DNA of 64,000 nt from Sphingomonas cavernae. Its GTDB lineage: Bacteria > Pseudomonadota > Alphaproteobacteria > Sphingomonadales > Sphingomonadaceae. Position 1 is the stretch's first letter. Every line of letters begins with the position of its first letter. The notes beneath the pieces are model-generated. The model saw only the letters and a program-made list of their open reading frames with translations, did no database searches and was not told the origin of the DNA. Positions 26,766 to 35,548 of this stretch are shown here, piece by piece. The stretch covers positions 868,001 through 932,000 of the forward strand of contig NZ_QYUM01000002.1 of NCBI RefSeq assembly GCF_003590775.1, read 5' to 3'. A program made the position numbers and the translations under genes.

Positions 26766-26978
26766 ATGTCCACCGACTATCTGAAGACGCTCAGCTATCT
26801 CTCGATCCACCTGACCATCGGGTTCAGCGTGGCCTATGCGCTGACCGGATCGGCATCGGTCGCGGGCGGGATCGCGCTGATCGAACCGTGCATCAACGCG
26901 GTCGCCTTCTTCTTCCATGAAAAGGCGTGGCGCGGCGAGTTCCGCCTCGGCGAGCTACGGCGCGCGATTTCGGCTTAA
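26766..26978 (+). CDS. DUF2061 small membrane protein
   Basis: The 70-residue protein has the DUF2061 pattern: KTLSYLSIHLTIGFSVAYALTGS (positions 6-28) as first membrane segment, then GGIALIEPCINAVAFFFHEKAW. Members are small inner-membrane proteins of unknown role, often next to sulfate or stress genes in other species. Its ATG follows GGAAGGAAC. It stands alone before ggt. Confidence 0.85.
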   Translation: MSTDYLKTLSYLSIHLTIGFSVAYALTGSASVAGGIALIEPCINAVAFFFHEKAWRGEFRLGELRRAISA

Positions 26979-27017
26979 GCGCTTGCCGCTAAGGGAAAGG
27001 CGGCTAGTATCGCGCGC

Positions 27018-28688
27018 ATGTTGAAACGCGTCCTCCTCATCTTCGCCCTTTTCGCCATCCCCAGCACCGCCATCGCCCAGGGCGGGGTCGTGTCATCGGC
27101 TGATCCGCGCGCCACCGAGGCGGGGCGCGAGATCCTTCGCGCGGGCGGCAGCGCCACCGATGCGGCGATGGCGATGATGCTCGCGCTCACCGTGGTCGAA
27201 CCGCAAAGCTCGGGGATCGGCGGCGGCGGTTTCCTCGTCCATCATGACGGCAAGGCGCAGAAGATCGAGACGATCGACGGGCGAGAGACCGCGCCCAGAT
27301 CGGCCTCGCCCGACCTGTTCCTCGACGATTCGGGCAAGCCGATCGGCTATCGCGACGCCTTTCAGGGCGGACATTCGGTGGGCGTGCCCGGCAATATCCG
27401 GCTGATGGCCGATGCGCACAAGCGCTGGGGCAAGCTTGCCTGGCCGCGGCTGTTCGAACCCGCGATCCGCCTTGCCGACAAGGGCTATACGGTCAACGCG
27501 ACGCTCGCCGGCCGGCTCGCGATGATCGCGCCGCTCTGGGCGCGCTTTCCCGACGCGCAGGCGCTCTATTGGGAAAATGGCAAGCCAAAGGTGCAAGGCG
27601 CGACGGTGAAGAATCCCGCGCTCGCAAGCCTGCTCCGCCGCATCGCCGCCGAAGGGCCCGACGCCTTCTACACCGGCCCGGCGGGCAAAGCGCTCGTCGA
27701 CGCGGTCAGCAAGGCGCCCGTCAATGCGGTGTCGATGACGCTCTCCGATCTCGCCGCGTACAAGGCGAAGGACCGCGACGCGGTCTGCGCGCCCTATCGC
27801 CGCTTCAAGGTGTGCGGGATGGGCCCGCCCTCCTCGGGCGCGACGACGGTGCTCCAGATTCTCGGCATGATCGAGCGTTTCGACATCAAGGCGATGGGCA
27901 AGGACGATCCCAAGGCGTGGCACCTCATCGCCGAGGCTATGATGCTCGCCTATGCCGACCGCGAAATGTATCTGGGCGATCCCGATTTCGTGAAGGTGCC
28001 CGTCGCGGGCCTGATCGACCGCGCCTATCTGGCGGAGCGTTCGAAGCTGATCGCGCCCGAAACCTCGCTCGCCGCCTATGAACCCGGCGTGCCGCCCGGC
28101 GCCGAGCCACGCACCTATGCGGTGTCGAAGGAAGTCGCGGGGACGACGCATTTCGTCGCGGTCGACGGACAGGGGAATGTCGCGAACATGACCTCGACGA
28201 TCGAGGGACCGTTCGGGAGCCAGCTCGTCGCCAGCGGCATGTTCCTCAACAACGAGCTCACCGACTTCACCTTTGCGCCGATGCTGAACGGCGCCCCCGT
28301 CGCCAACCGCGTCGAGCCCGGCAAAAGGCCGCTGTCCTCGATGTCGCCGACGATCGTCTATGACGAGAACGGCAAGGTCGTGCTGGCGCTCGGTTCCGCG
28401 GGTGGCAAGCGGATCATCATGCACATCACCAAGACGCTGATCGGCTATATGGATTTCGGGCTTTCGGCGGCCGACGCGATCGCGCTGCCCAACATCTATT
28501 TCGGCGGCGATGCGGTGATGGTCGAAAAAGACACGCCGCTCGCCGCAAAATTGCCCGAACTGTCGAAGCTCGGGCGTACGGCGGTCGCGTCCGATCTGGG
28601 GTCGAAGGTCAATGCGATCGAGTGGACGCCGCAGGGGTGGCGCGGCGCCGCTGATCCGCGCAGCGAGGGAACCGTGCTCGCGGAGTGA
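27018..28688 (+). CDS. ggt: Gamma-glutamyltransferase
   Basis: The 556-residue preprotein has a signal peptide (LLIFALFAIPSTAIAQ) and the Ntn-hydrolase layout. The autocleavage site and nucleophile lie in GTTHFVAVD (Thr376), followed by GNVANMTSTIEGPFGS and the later GSAGGKRIIMH block. It hydrolyses or transfers the gamma-glutamyl group of glutathione in the periplasm. It begins 39 bases after the DUF2061 gene. A 126-bp repeat follows its stop. Confidence 0.94.
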   Translation: MLKRVLLIFALFAIPSTAIAQGGVVSSADPRATEAGREILRAGGSATDAAMAMMLALTVVEPQSSGIGGGGFLVHHDGKAQKIETIDGRETAPRSASPDLFLDDSGKPIGYRDAFQGGHSVGVPGNIRLMADAHKRWGKLAWPRLFEPAIRLADKGYTVNATLAGRLAMIAPLWARFPDAQALYWENGKPKVQGATVKNPALASLLRRIAAEGPDAFYTGPAGKALVDAVSKAPVNAVSMTLSDLAAYKAKDRDAVCAPYRRFKVCGMGPPSSGATTVLQILGMIERFDIKAMGKDDPKAWHLIAEAMMLAYADREMYLGDPDFVKVPVAGLIDRAYLAERSKLIAPETSLAAYEPGVPPGAEPRTYAVSKEVAGTTHFVAVDGQGNVANMTSTIEGPFGSQLVASGMFLNNELTDFTFAPMLNGAPVANRVEPGKRPLSSMSPTIVYDENGKVVLALGSAGGKRIIMHITKTLIGYMDFGLSAADAIALPNIYFGGDAVMVEKDTPLAAKLPELSKLGRTAVASDLGSKVNAIEWTPQGWRGAADPRSEGTVLAE

Positions 28689-28691
28689 CGA

Positions 28692-28817
28692 GAGCCTGAT
28701 CGTTTGAGGTGGAAGCGCCAAGCGCTTCCGCCGAAAGCGTGAATCAGGCTCTCTTCAAATAGTTGAGACCTTGATTCACGTTTCAGGCTGATCCAGCCTG
28801 AAACGATCAAGGTCTAG
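28692..28817. repeat. 126-bp dispersed repeat, copy 1
   Basis: Composite of two hairpin units: GAGCCTGAT...ATCAGGCTC enclosing GGAAGCGC-CAA-GCGCTTCC, then GACCTTGAT...ATCAAGGTC enclosing TTCAGGCTG...CAGCCTGAA. It matches copy 2 (35423-35548) over the full 126 bases with about 9 differences. It separates ggt from the acyl-CoA ligase gene and could act as a terminator structure. Confidence 0.88.
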
Positions 28818-28892
28818 GGGGCCGCCCACCGGGGCGGTAGGGGTTTATAGGGATTGGCGATGCGGCAAAGCCGTGCGTCTAATGGAGGGGTC

Positions 28893-30707
28893 ATGCGCGA
28901 ACTCGAACATTTTCCGAATCTGGTCACCATGTTCTTCACGCGGGCCGGCGAGCAGGGCGACAAACCCTTCCTCTGGCACAAGCCTGTCTCGAGCGGAGCC
29001 GAGAGGGCGGGGGGGAGCTGGCAGAGTCTGAGCTGGCGCGAAGCCGCCGAAAAGGTCGCGCGGCTCGCCGCGGCGCTCAAGCGCATAGGGCTAAGACCCG
29101 GCGACCGCGTGATGCTGGTCAGCGAAAACCGGCCCGAATGGTGCCTGTCGGACCTTGCGATCATGGCGGCGGGTTGCGTGACGGTGCCGACCTACACGAC
29201 CAATACCGAACGCGATCACCAGCATATCCTCGAGAACAGCGGCGCGGCCGCGGTCATCGTCTCCACCGACAAGCTGGCGCGCGGTGTGATGCCCGGCGTG
29301 GTGCGATCGTCGCAGGTGCGCGCAGTGATCGGAATCGAGCCGCTTCGCGTCGCGCAGACGGGACATGTCGACTATCACGACTGGAACGCGCTGATCGAAG
29401 GCGAGATGCCCGACGTCGCGGGGGTCGCCGCAGGCGCAGCTTTCAGCCGCGACGACCTCGCGTGCATCATCTACACCAGCGGCACCGGAGGTGCGCCGCG
29501 CGGCGTGATGCAGCATCACGGCGCGATCCTCCACAATGTCGAGGGCTGCTGCATCATCATCACCGAGGATTTCGGCTGGGACGAGGAGGTTTTCCTCTCC
29601 TTCCTGCCGCTCAGCCACGCCTATGAGCATACCGGCGGCCAGTTCCTGCCCATCGCGCTGGGTGGTGAGATTTACTACTCCGAAGGGCTCGACAAGCTGG
29701 CGAGCAATATCGAGGAGGTGCGCCCGACGATCATGGTCGTGGTGCCGCGACTGTTCGAGGTGCTTCGCCAACGCATGGTGAAGGCGGTCGAGAAGCAAGG
29801 CAAGGTGCCGCAGGCGATGCTCAAGCGCGCATTGGGGCTCGGCGCCAAGGAGTTGAGCGGCGAGCTGCGCTTCTGGGACAAGCCGATGGACGTGCTGCTC
29901 GACAAGCTCTTCCGTCCCAAGATCCAGGCGCGCTTCGGCGGCCGCATGAAGGCGCTCGTCTCGGGCGGCGCGCCGCTCAACCCCGATATCGGCGTGTTCT
30001 TCCATTCGCTGGGACTGACGCTGCTACAGGGCTATGGCCAGACCGAGGCCGCGCCGGTCATCTCGTGCAACCGCCCCAAGGCGGGGATCAAGATGGACAC
30101 CGTGGGACCGCCGATGCCGCGCACCGAGGTCAGGATCGCCGAAGACGGCGAGATCCTTGTCCAGGGCGAGCTCGTGATGAAGGGTTATTGGCGCAACGAG
30201 GCCGAGACCGAGCGCGTGCTGATCGATGGATGGCTGCACACCGGCGATATCGGGCATATCGACGACAAGGGCCGCATCGTCATCACCGATCGCAAGAAGG
30301 ATCTCATCGTCCTCGACAAGGGCGACAATGTCTCGCCGCAGAAGGTCGAGGGGATGCTCACGCTTCAGGTAGAGATCGCGCAGGCCATGGTCACAGGCGA
30401 CCGGCGCCCTTGGCTGGTTGGACTGATCGTCCCTGATGCGGAATGGGCCAAGGAATTTGCCGAGTCCAAGGGGCTTCCCGCGGACCTCAGACTGCTCCGC
30501 GAACACGAACCCTTCCGCGCCGCGATCTCCGCCGCGGTGGACCGCGTCAACCGCGACCTGTCGGTAACCGAAAGGGTGCGCCAATGGACATTCGCCGACG
30601 AACCCTTCACGATCGACAACAAGCAGATGACGCCCTCGCTCAAGATCCGCCGCCATGTGCTGCGTGAAGTCTATGGCGCGCGGCTGGATTCCCTTTACCG
30701 GAGCTGA
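28893..30707 (+). CDS. Long-chain fatty-acid-CoA ligase (AMP-forming)
   Basis: The 604-residue protein is an adenylate-forming enzyme. The AMP/P-loop motif is IIYTSGTGGAPRGVMQHHG (a Gly replaces the usual second Thr), followed by GYGQTEAAPV, GWLHTGDIGHID and DRKKDLIVLDKGDNVSP. It activates fatty acids to acyl-CoA. It is closest in style to the FadD15-type long-chain synthetases with the extra middle segment. GGAGGGG before ATG 28893 fixes the start. Confidence 0.9.
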   Translation: MRELEHFPNLVTMFFTRAGEQGDKPFLWHKPVSSGAERAGGSWQSLSWREAAEKVARLAAALKRIGLRPGDRVMLVSENRPEWCLSDLAIMAAGCVTVPTYTTNTERDHQHILENSGAAAVIVSTDKLARGVMPGVVRSSQVRAVIGIEPLRVAQTGHVDYHDWNALIEGEMPDVAGVAAGAAFSRDDLACIIYTSGTGGAPRGVMQHHGAILHNVEGCCIIITEDFGWDEEVFLSFLPLSHAYEHTGGQFLPIALGGEIYYSEGLDKLASNIEEVRPTIMVVVPRLFEVLRQRMVKAVEKQGKVPQAMLKRALGLGAKELSGELRFWDKPMDVLLDKLFRPKIQARFGGRMKALVSGGAPLNPDIGVFFHSLGLTLLQGYGQTEAAPVISCNRPKAGIKMDTVGPPMPRTEVRIAEDGEILVQGELVMKGYWRNEAETERVLIDGWLHTGDIGHIDDKGRIVITDRKKDLIVLDKGDNVSPQKVEGMLTLQVEIAQAMVTGDRRPWLVGLIVPDAEWAKEFAESKGLPADLRLLREHEPFRAAISAAVDRVNRDLSVTERVRQWTFADEPFTIDNKQMTPSLKIRRHVLREVYGARLDSLYRS

Positions 30708-30714
30708 TCGGGGC

Positions 30715-30744
30715 GCGTCATTCCGGCGTTCGCGGGAATGACGC
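30715..30744. repeat. Short palindrome between convergent genes
   Basis: A 10-bp stem GCGTCATTCC / GGAATGACGC with a 10-nt loop, 8 bases after the ligase stop and 14 before the stop of the converging secreted-protein gene. The GTCATTCCGGC...GGAATGAC core is a common dispersed repeat style. It lacks a T tail. Confidence 0.6.
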
Positions 30745-30757
30745 GGGCTCCGCGTTG

Positions 30758-31150
30758 CTATTTGGCCTTTGTGTAGGGCGTGAACTGCCCGAAACGGCAT
30801 TTGCCGATCGGTATGGAAAGTCCGCCGCGATCAATGACCGAGAACATATCGTTCCGGCACAGATTGCTGCCATATAGCTCAACCACCAAAATCCGATCCT
30901 GACGCAGGAACGGGCAATTGTCCGCGAGGTCGTTGCGCCAGACTCTGGCGCCCTGGCGGTACAAGATCGTGCGGCTATCAATGATCTGCGGGCCGCCAAT
31001 CGTGCTTGCCGAGACACAATTCACGGGTTCACCGGCCACGCGTCCCTTGAGCGCCTTGGCGAGCCGCTGCTCTCCCTTGTCCGATGACGCCTGCGAAACA
31101 GTCGCGCCGGCAGCGAGCGCCAGCATGGAAAGAATCGCCAATGCGCGCAT
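30758..31150 (-). CDS. Secreted four-cysteine protein (paralogue 1)
   Basis: The 130-residue protein has a signal peptide (MRALAILSMLALAAGATVSQ). The mature part begins with a charged segment LAKALKGRVAGEPVNC, then three further cysteines (DNCPF, NLCRND, GKCRFG) and ends QFTPYTKAK. The pattern repeats in the next gene, so the cysteines probably form two disulfides in the periplasm. Function unknown. ATG 31150 is two bases after the stop of the paralogue. Confidence 0.75.
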   Translation of the reverse strand: MRALAILSMLALAAGATVSQASSDKGEQRLAKALKGRVAGEPVNCVSASTIGGPQIIDSRTILYRQGARVWRNDLADNCPFLRQDRILVVELYGSNLCRNDMFSVIDRGGLSIPIGKCRFGQFTPYTKAK

Positions 31151-31152
31151 GC

Positions 31153-31575
31153 TCAGCGAGCCTTTCGATAGGGGATGAAATCGCCGAAAATACACGATCC
31201 CATATCGAAACCGGCAACCAGATCACGAACGGTCGCAATATCGCCGCGGCAGAGCTGGCTGGTCGTCGTGCGTGTGATAATCGCATTGGTATCGTTGAGC
31301 CCGGTGCAACCGTTCTGAAACTCGTTCACATAGGCGAGGCCAGCGTTCATCTCATAGACCACCGCGCGGTCGCGGATCGTGGTGCTCGAACGCGCCTGGC
31401 TGAGCGTGATGCAGCTCGTCGGCGCGCCCGACTGCACCTTGCCTTTCAACGCCTTGGTGAGTGCCGCGTCGGCGCGTGCATCAGCCTCGGCGCGCGCGGC
31501 CTGAACTTCGGGCGAGTTGGCGGACATGCAGCCGCTGAGTGCGGCGACAGCGATCAGCGGGATGAGGAAACGCAT
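31153..31575 (-). CDS. Secreted four-cysteine lipoprotein (paralogue 2)
   Basis: The 140-residue protein has a lipobox LSGC (Cys16), then an Ala/Asp-rich helix and the same core as its neighbour: LTKALKGKVQSGAPTSC, NGC, QLCRGD, GSCIFGDFIPYRKA. The pair differ in anchoring: this one is lipid-modified, the other soluble. They are co-transcribed (2-base gap). The gene follows gloB on the same strand after a 54-base gap. Function unknown. Confidence 0.78.
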   Translation of the reverse strand: MRFLIPLIAVAALSGCMSANSPEVQAARAEADARADAALTKALKGKVQSGAPTSCITLSQARSSTTIRDRAVVYEMNAGLAYVNEFQNGCTGLNDTNAIITRTTTSQLCRGDIATVRDLVAGFDMGSCIFGDFIPYRKAR

Positions 31576-31629
31576 GGGGGGGCCTTTCGTGTGTGCGATT
31601 TTCCCCTGATGCCGCTGATACTACACCCT

Positions 31630-32358
31630 TTATCCCGCAAATGCATCCTTTTCGGCACGCCGCCGGGCGAGTTCCTCGACGGTTGCCGCGCGCATGAACG
31701 GATTGGTCTCGCGCTCGAGCGCAATCGTCGTCGGCACCGTCGCCTCACCTGCCGCGCGCGCGGCATCAACCGCCTTCATCCGCGCGGCGATGGCCGCATT
31801 TTCGGGCTCTGCGACACGTGCATAACGGCCGTTGGACTGGGTATATTCATGCGCACAATAGACGCGTGTCTCGCCGGGCAATGCCTTCAGTCGCTGCATG
31901 TTGACGAACATCTGCTCGGCCGTCCCTTCGAACAGGCGCCCGCAACCCATCGCAAAGAGCGTATCACCGACGAAAGCAACGCCTTCCCCGGCGATGTGAT
32001 AGGCGATGTGGCCAGCGGTGTGCGCCGGAACCTCGATCACCTGCGCGACGACGTCGCCCAGCGTCACGCGATCGCCTTCACCGACCAACCGATCGAGCGT
32101 CGGGATCCGCGCCGCTTCGGCCGCGGGCCCGGTAATCATGCATCCGGTCGCAGCCTTGATCTCTGAATTGCCGCCCGTGTGATCGGGATGCCAGTGCGTG
32201 TTCCAGATCTGCGTGATCGTCCAGCCGCGCGCAGCCGCCTCATCGAGCACGGGCGCAGCGACAGCGGGATCGACCGCCATCGTCTCGCCGGAGGCAGGTT
32301 CGTGTACCAGCCACACATAATTGTCGCTGAGCACGGGAATGCGAACGATCTCGATCAT
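31630..32358 (-). CDS. gloB: Hydroxyacylglutathione hydrolase (glyoxalase II)
   Basis: The 242-residue metallo-beta-lactamase-fold enzyme has the metal motif THWHPDH (His55, His57, Asp59, His60), then VPAHTAGHIAYH, FVGDTLFAMGCGRLFEGT and YCAHEYT. It hydrolyses S-lactoylglutathione to lactate in methylglyoxal detoxification. AGGAGG at 32365-32370 abuts the ATG at 32364 with no space but stands 6 bases from the ATG at 32358, so 32358 is the likely start. It is third in the operon after gloA and the flavin oxidoreductase. Confidence 0.93.
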   Translation of the reverse strand: MIEIVRIPVLSDNYVWLVHEPASGETMAVDPAVAAPVLDEAAARGWTITQIWNTHWHPDHTGGNSEIKAATGCMITGPAAEAARIPTLDRLVGEGDRVTLGDVVAQVIEVPAHTAGHIAYHIAGEGVAFVGDTLFAMGCGRLFEGTAEQMFVNMQRLKALPGETRVYCAHEYTQSNGRYARVAEPENAAIAARMKAVDAARAAGEATVPTTIALERETNPFMRAATVEELARRRAEKDAFAG

Positions 32359-32360
32359 GG

Positions 32361-33416
32361 TCATCCTCCTCGTACCGCGCGCGCGGCGGCGACCAGACGC
32401 CGGGTCAGTGCTTCGGCAGGCTCGACGCGCCCGAGCGGCGCCGACTGACCTGCCCAGAGCGTCGAAAAATCCGTTCGTCCCATTGCTTCGGCGGCCGCGC
32501 GCAACTCGGCAAGCGCGGCCGCCGCGTAGGGGAAGGGTGGTGCGACATCATTGACTGGCCCCAGTTCCTCGATCAGCCGGTTGGGCAGCCCGCGCGCAAG
32601 TCCGCCGCTGATCAGATTGGTGAAGCGCGTGCCGCCGATCCCGCCCTCGCCTTTCCCTTCAAGCAGCGCGCGATGAAGCGGTGTGGCCAGGCTCTCGGGA
32701 CAGAAAAGATAGGCCGTGCCCACCTGTACCGCGTCCGCACCAAGCGCAAGGGCGGCGGCGACACCTTGCTCGTTGGCAATCCCTCCTGCGGCTATCACCG
32801 GAACCGCAACCGCCTGCTGCACCAATGGGAGAAGAGCGAACAGCCCCATTTCGGTGCCCACCGGCGCGGGCAGGAAGCGGCCGATATGCCCGCCGGCTTC
32901 AAAGCTCTGTGCGATCACCGCATCGACCCCCGCCGTCGCGAGCCACGCCGCTTCTCCGACGTTTGTCGCCGAAGACAGGATCAGGGCACCGCTCGCGCGC
33001 ACCCGCGCCAGCAGGTCATTGTCCGGCAGGCCGAAATGAAAGCTGACGATCTCCGGCGCGACCTGTTCGATCACGGCGGCCATTTCACTATCGAAGGGCC
33101 GGCGCAGCGGCGGCGGCGAAGCAGGAGGCCCCACGCCATATTCGGCATAATAGGGCGCAAGCAGCGCGTGCCACGCAGTCTCGTCGACATTTTCGACGAG
33201 CCGGTGGCAGAAGAAGTTGAGGTTGATCGGCCCGCCCGAGGCCGCGCGCACCGCCGCAACCTGATCGATCACTTGCGCCGGACTCGGCAGTGCGCAGGGC
33301 AGCGACCCTATGCCTCCGCCGGCAATAGCGGCGATGGCGAGGTCCACCCCGCATGCACCCGCCATCGGCGCCTGGATCACCGGGCGCGAGGCGAGCAGAT
33401 CGTGAATGCTTACCAC
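32361..33416 (-). CDS. Nitronate monooxygenase-like NAD(P)H-dependent flavin oxidoreductase
   Basis: The 351-residue TIM-barrel flavoprotein resembles the 2-nitropropane dioxygenase/nitronate monooxygenase family: [15 protein letters not shown] near the N-terminus, [23 protein letters not shown] (with the catalytic-type His region) and [21 protein letters not shown] (phosphate binding). A GTG (33416) serves as start and overlaps the gloA stop. It lies between gloA and gloB, which suggests it handles a related reactive carbonyl or nitro compound, though no direct evidence exists. Confidence 0.85.
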   Translation of the reverse strand: MVSIHDLLASRPVIQAPMAGACGVDLAIAAIAGGGIGSLPCALPSPAQVIDQVAAVRAASGGPINLNFFCHRLVENVDETAWHALLAPYYAEYGVGPPASPPPLRRPFDSEMAAVIEQVAPEIVSFHFGLPDNDLLARVRASGALILSSATNVGEAAWLATAGVDAVIAQSFEAGGHIGRFLPAPVGTEMGLFALLPLVQQAVAVPVIAAGGIANEQGVAAALALGADAVQVGTAYLFCPESLATPLHRALLEGKGEGGIGGTRFTNLISGGLARGLPNRLIEELGPVNDVAPPFPYAAAALAELRAAAEAMGRTDFSTLWAGQSAPLGRVEPAEALTRRLVAAARAVRGG

Positions 33417-33820
33417 GCGCCCGTATTGGGCATCGAGGCCCAGGGTTCGGCAGGCTCGAGACGGCCGTCCTGAAGCAGTTCGATCGAGATGCCGTCGGGG
33501 GTGCGGACGAACGCCATATGGCCGTCGCGCGGCGGGCGGTTGATCGTCACGCCATTGTCCATCAGTCGCTGGCAGGTTTCGTAGATGTCATCTACGCGAT
33601 AGGCGAGGTGCCCAAAATTGCGCCCGCCCGCATAGTCCTCGGGATCCCAATTGTGCGTGAGTTCGACCTCGGGGTCATCGCCGGGCGCAGCGAGATAAAT
33701 GAGCGTGAAACGCCCCTGCTCGCTTTCCATCCGGCGCGTTTCCTTCAGCCCCAGAAGCTCGAAGAAGCGAAGTGTCGCGTCGGGATCCGTGACGCGGATC
33801 ATGGTGTGGAGATACTTCAT
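33410..33820 (-). CDS. gloA: Lactoylglutathione lyase (glyoxalase I)
   Basis: The 136-residue VOC-fold protein starts [21 protein letters not shown] with the metal His near residue 5. It continues with [20 protein letters not shown] and ISIELLQDG, holding the other metal ligands. It converts the methylglyoxal-glutathione adduct to S-lactoylglutathione. It is first in an operon with a flavin oxidoreductase and gloB, so both glyoxalase steps are co-expressed. Confidence 0.93.
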   Translation of the reverse strand: MKYLHTMIRVTDPDATLRFFELLGLKETRRMESEQGRFTLIYLAAPGDDPEVELTHNWDPEDYAGGRNFGHLAYRVDDIYETCQRLMDNGVTINRPPRDGHMAFVRTPDGISIELLQDGRLEPAEPWASMPNTGAW

Positions 33821-33889
33821 CGACGCATCCTGTGAGAGCGGGAGGGAATGTCCACGATATAGGCAACAACGCGCCGCTTTTGCAGCCCC

Positions 33890-34672
33890 TTACGGCCTTG
33901 GCTGCGGTTTGGCTTCGGGCGCGTCGAGCGCCTTGAGCGCCGCGGCGGCAGCTTTGCCGGCTGCGCTTTCGGGCTGGTTTGCGACCGCGGCCTGCCAGGC
34001 AATGCGCGCAGCCTCGGGCGAACCCGCAAGAATCGCGATATTGCCTGCCTCGAGCGCGACCGACGCATCGTCGGGCGAGCGTTTCGCTGCCTCCGCGATA
34101 TCGGCCTGGGCGCGCTCGACATCGCTCATCCGCCGCGCGAGCGTGGCCGAAAGCAGCCAGGCGAGCGGATCGGCGGGGACGAGCTTGAGCGCCTGATCGA
34201 GATCGGCGCGCGCGGCGGCAAGGTCACCCATGCCCACGGCGGCGCGCGCGCGATCGAGATGCGCTTCACCCGCCATCTCGCCCTTGAGCGCGCCCGAAGC
34301 CAAGGCGGTATCGAACGCAGCGCGCGCGGGCTGATATTCCCCTGCAGCGAGCCGCGCATTGCCCGACTGCACCCAGAGATTGGCGGCGCGGCCATCCTTT
34401 GCCATTTCCGAATCGCGCGCGGCCTGCTCGAAGGCGACGGCCGCCGGAGCCCAGCGCTCCTGCCGCGCATAGGCGAGCGCCAGACAATGACGCGCCGACA
34501 CGCCGCCGCCAGCGATTCGCCACTGGTTGGCCTGATCGATGGCCTTTTCGGGATCCTGCGACGCGAGCAGCGCGCACGCCTCGAAGCGCGCGTCGGCGCT
34601 GGGCACAGGCGTGTCCGCGACCGATGGATCTACCGCGACGGTTTGCAGCAACAGGGCGAGAGAAAGGCTCAT
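33890..34672 (-). CDS. Tetratricopeptide-repeat protein
   Basis: The 260-residue protein has a short hydrophobic N-terminus (MSLSLALLLQ) and then Ala-rich helix pairs typical of TPR repeats (for example SARHCLALAYARQERWAPA, LWVQSGNARLAAGEYQPA, AHLDRARAAVGMGDLAAA, LAWLLSATLARRMSDVERA). It should be a protein-protein interaction module, likely periplasmic if the N-terminus is a signal. ATG 34672 overlaps the stop of the alpha/beta hydrolase gene by 4 bases, so the two are coupled. Confidence 0.82.
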   Translation of the reverse strand: MSLSLALLLQTVAVDPSVADTPVPSADARFEACALLASQDPEKAIDQANQWRIAGGGVSARHCLALAYARQERWAPAAVAFEQAARDSEMAKDGRAANLWVQSGNARLAAGEYQPARAAFDTALASGALKGEMAGEAHLDRARAAVGMGDLAAARADLDQALKLVPADPLAWLLSATLARRMSDVERAQADIAEAAKRSPDDASVALEAGNIAILAGSPEAARIAWQAAVANQPESAAGKAAAAALKALDAPEAKPQPRP

Positions 34673-35409
34673 CGGGTCTCCAGCAGACGCTCCGCCGTCG
34701 CGATCAGGAGCGCGATATCGGCGTCGCGCGACAGACGGTGATCGCCATCCTTGACCAGCGTCACCTGCACATCGGCTGAACGTAGCCGTTCGGCAAGTCG
34801 AAGCGAGATGCTCCATGGCACGTCCGCATCATTCTGGCCGTGCAGCAATCGCACCGGACAATCCAGCGCCACCTCGCGCTCGAGCAGCCGGTTCGCCTCA
34901 CCCGATTCCCAGAAGGCAAGCGTAGTGACGTAAGGGTCTTCGCTATACTCCGACGCTTCCTCGAGCTTGCCGTGCGCGCGAAGCTCGATTTTTTGCGCGT
35001 CACCGAAGCCCCAGGCGGTAAAGTCGGGCGCGGCGGCAATGCCGATCAGCGCCCGCACGCGCTCGCGACGCGCAAGCGCCACGAGCAGCATCAGCCAGCC
35101 ACCCATTGAGGAACCGACAAGCACGAGCGGCCCTTCGGTCAGCGTGTCGATCAGATGGAGCACGTCGTCGCGCCAGATGTTCAGCGTACCCTCAGTGAAC
35201 GCGCCGTCGCTCATGCCGCAGCCCGAATAGTCGAGCCTGAGCATCGCGCGACCCGTGCGTTCGGCCCAGGTGTCGAGCGCGAGTGCCTTGGATCCTTCCA
35301 TGTCGGACATATAGCCGGGCAGGAAGACGATCGTGGGCCCTGCACCCGCACGACTTGCGTAGGCGAGACGGCACCCGTCGGGGCGTGACGAAAAAGCGAT
35401 TTCGGTCAT
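34669..35409 (-). CDS. Alpha/beta hydrolase
   Basis: The 246-residue protein has the alpha/beta-hydrolase fold: VFLPGYMSDMEGSKA (oxyanion loop), nucleophile elbow GSSMGGW (Ser about residue 100), an Asp region around LLHGQNDADVP and His in DGDHRLSRD. It may be an esterase or a serine hydrolase acting on acyl groups. The substrate is unknown. It is the first gene of a unit with the TPR protein; the second copy of the 126-bp repeat begins 14 bases upstream of its start. Confidence 0.88.
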   Translation of the reverse strand: MTEIAFSSRPDGCRLAYASRAGAGPTIVFLPGYMSDMEGSKALALDTWAERTGRAMLRLDYSGCGMSDGAFTEGTLNIWRDDVLHLIDTLTEGPLVLVGSSMGGWLMLLVALARRERVRALIGIAAAPDFTAWGFGDAQKIELRAHGKLEEASEYSEDPYVTTLAFWESGEANRLLEREVALDCPVRLLHGQNDADVPWSISLRLAERLRSADVQVTLVKDGDHRLSRDADIALLIATAERLLETR

Positions 35410-35422
35410 TGCGCGCTTCTTA

Positions 35423-35548
35423 GAGCCTGATCGTTTGAGGTGGAAGCGCTGCGCGCTTCCGCCGAAAGCGCGAATCAGGCTCTATTCAAATGGTTGAGAC
35501 CTTGATTCACGTTTCAAGCCGATTCAGCCTGAAACGATCAAGGTCTAG
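35423..35548. repeat. 126-bp dispersed repeat, copy 2
   Basis: Same length and layout as 28692-28817. The hairpin GGAAGCGC-TGC-GCGCTTCC keeps its stem and differs only in the loop, while the last inner stem has two mismatches. It includes the last codon position of the M48 peptidase (stop complement CTA at 35545-35547), so the repeat supplies the gene's stop. Confidence 0.88.

Noticed and set aside
26755-26768. GGAAC -35-like sequence before the DUF2061 gene
   Set aside because: It is only about 10 bases from the ATG, leaving no room for a -10 element; it more likely belongs to the ribosome-binding region.
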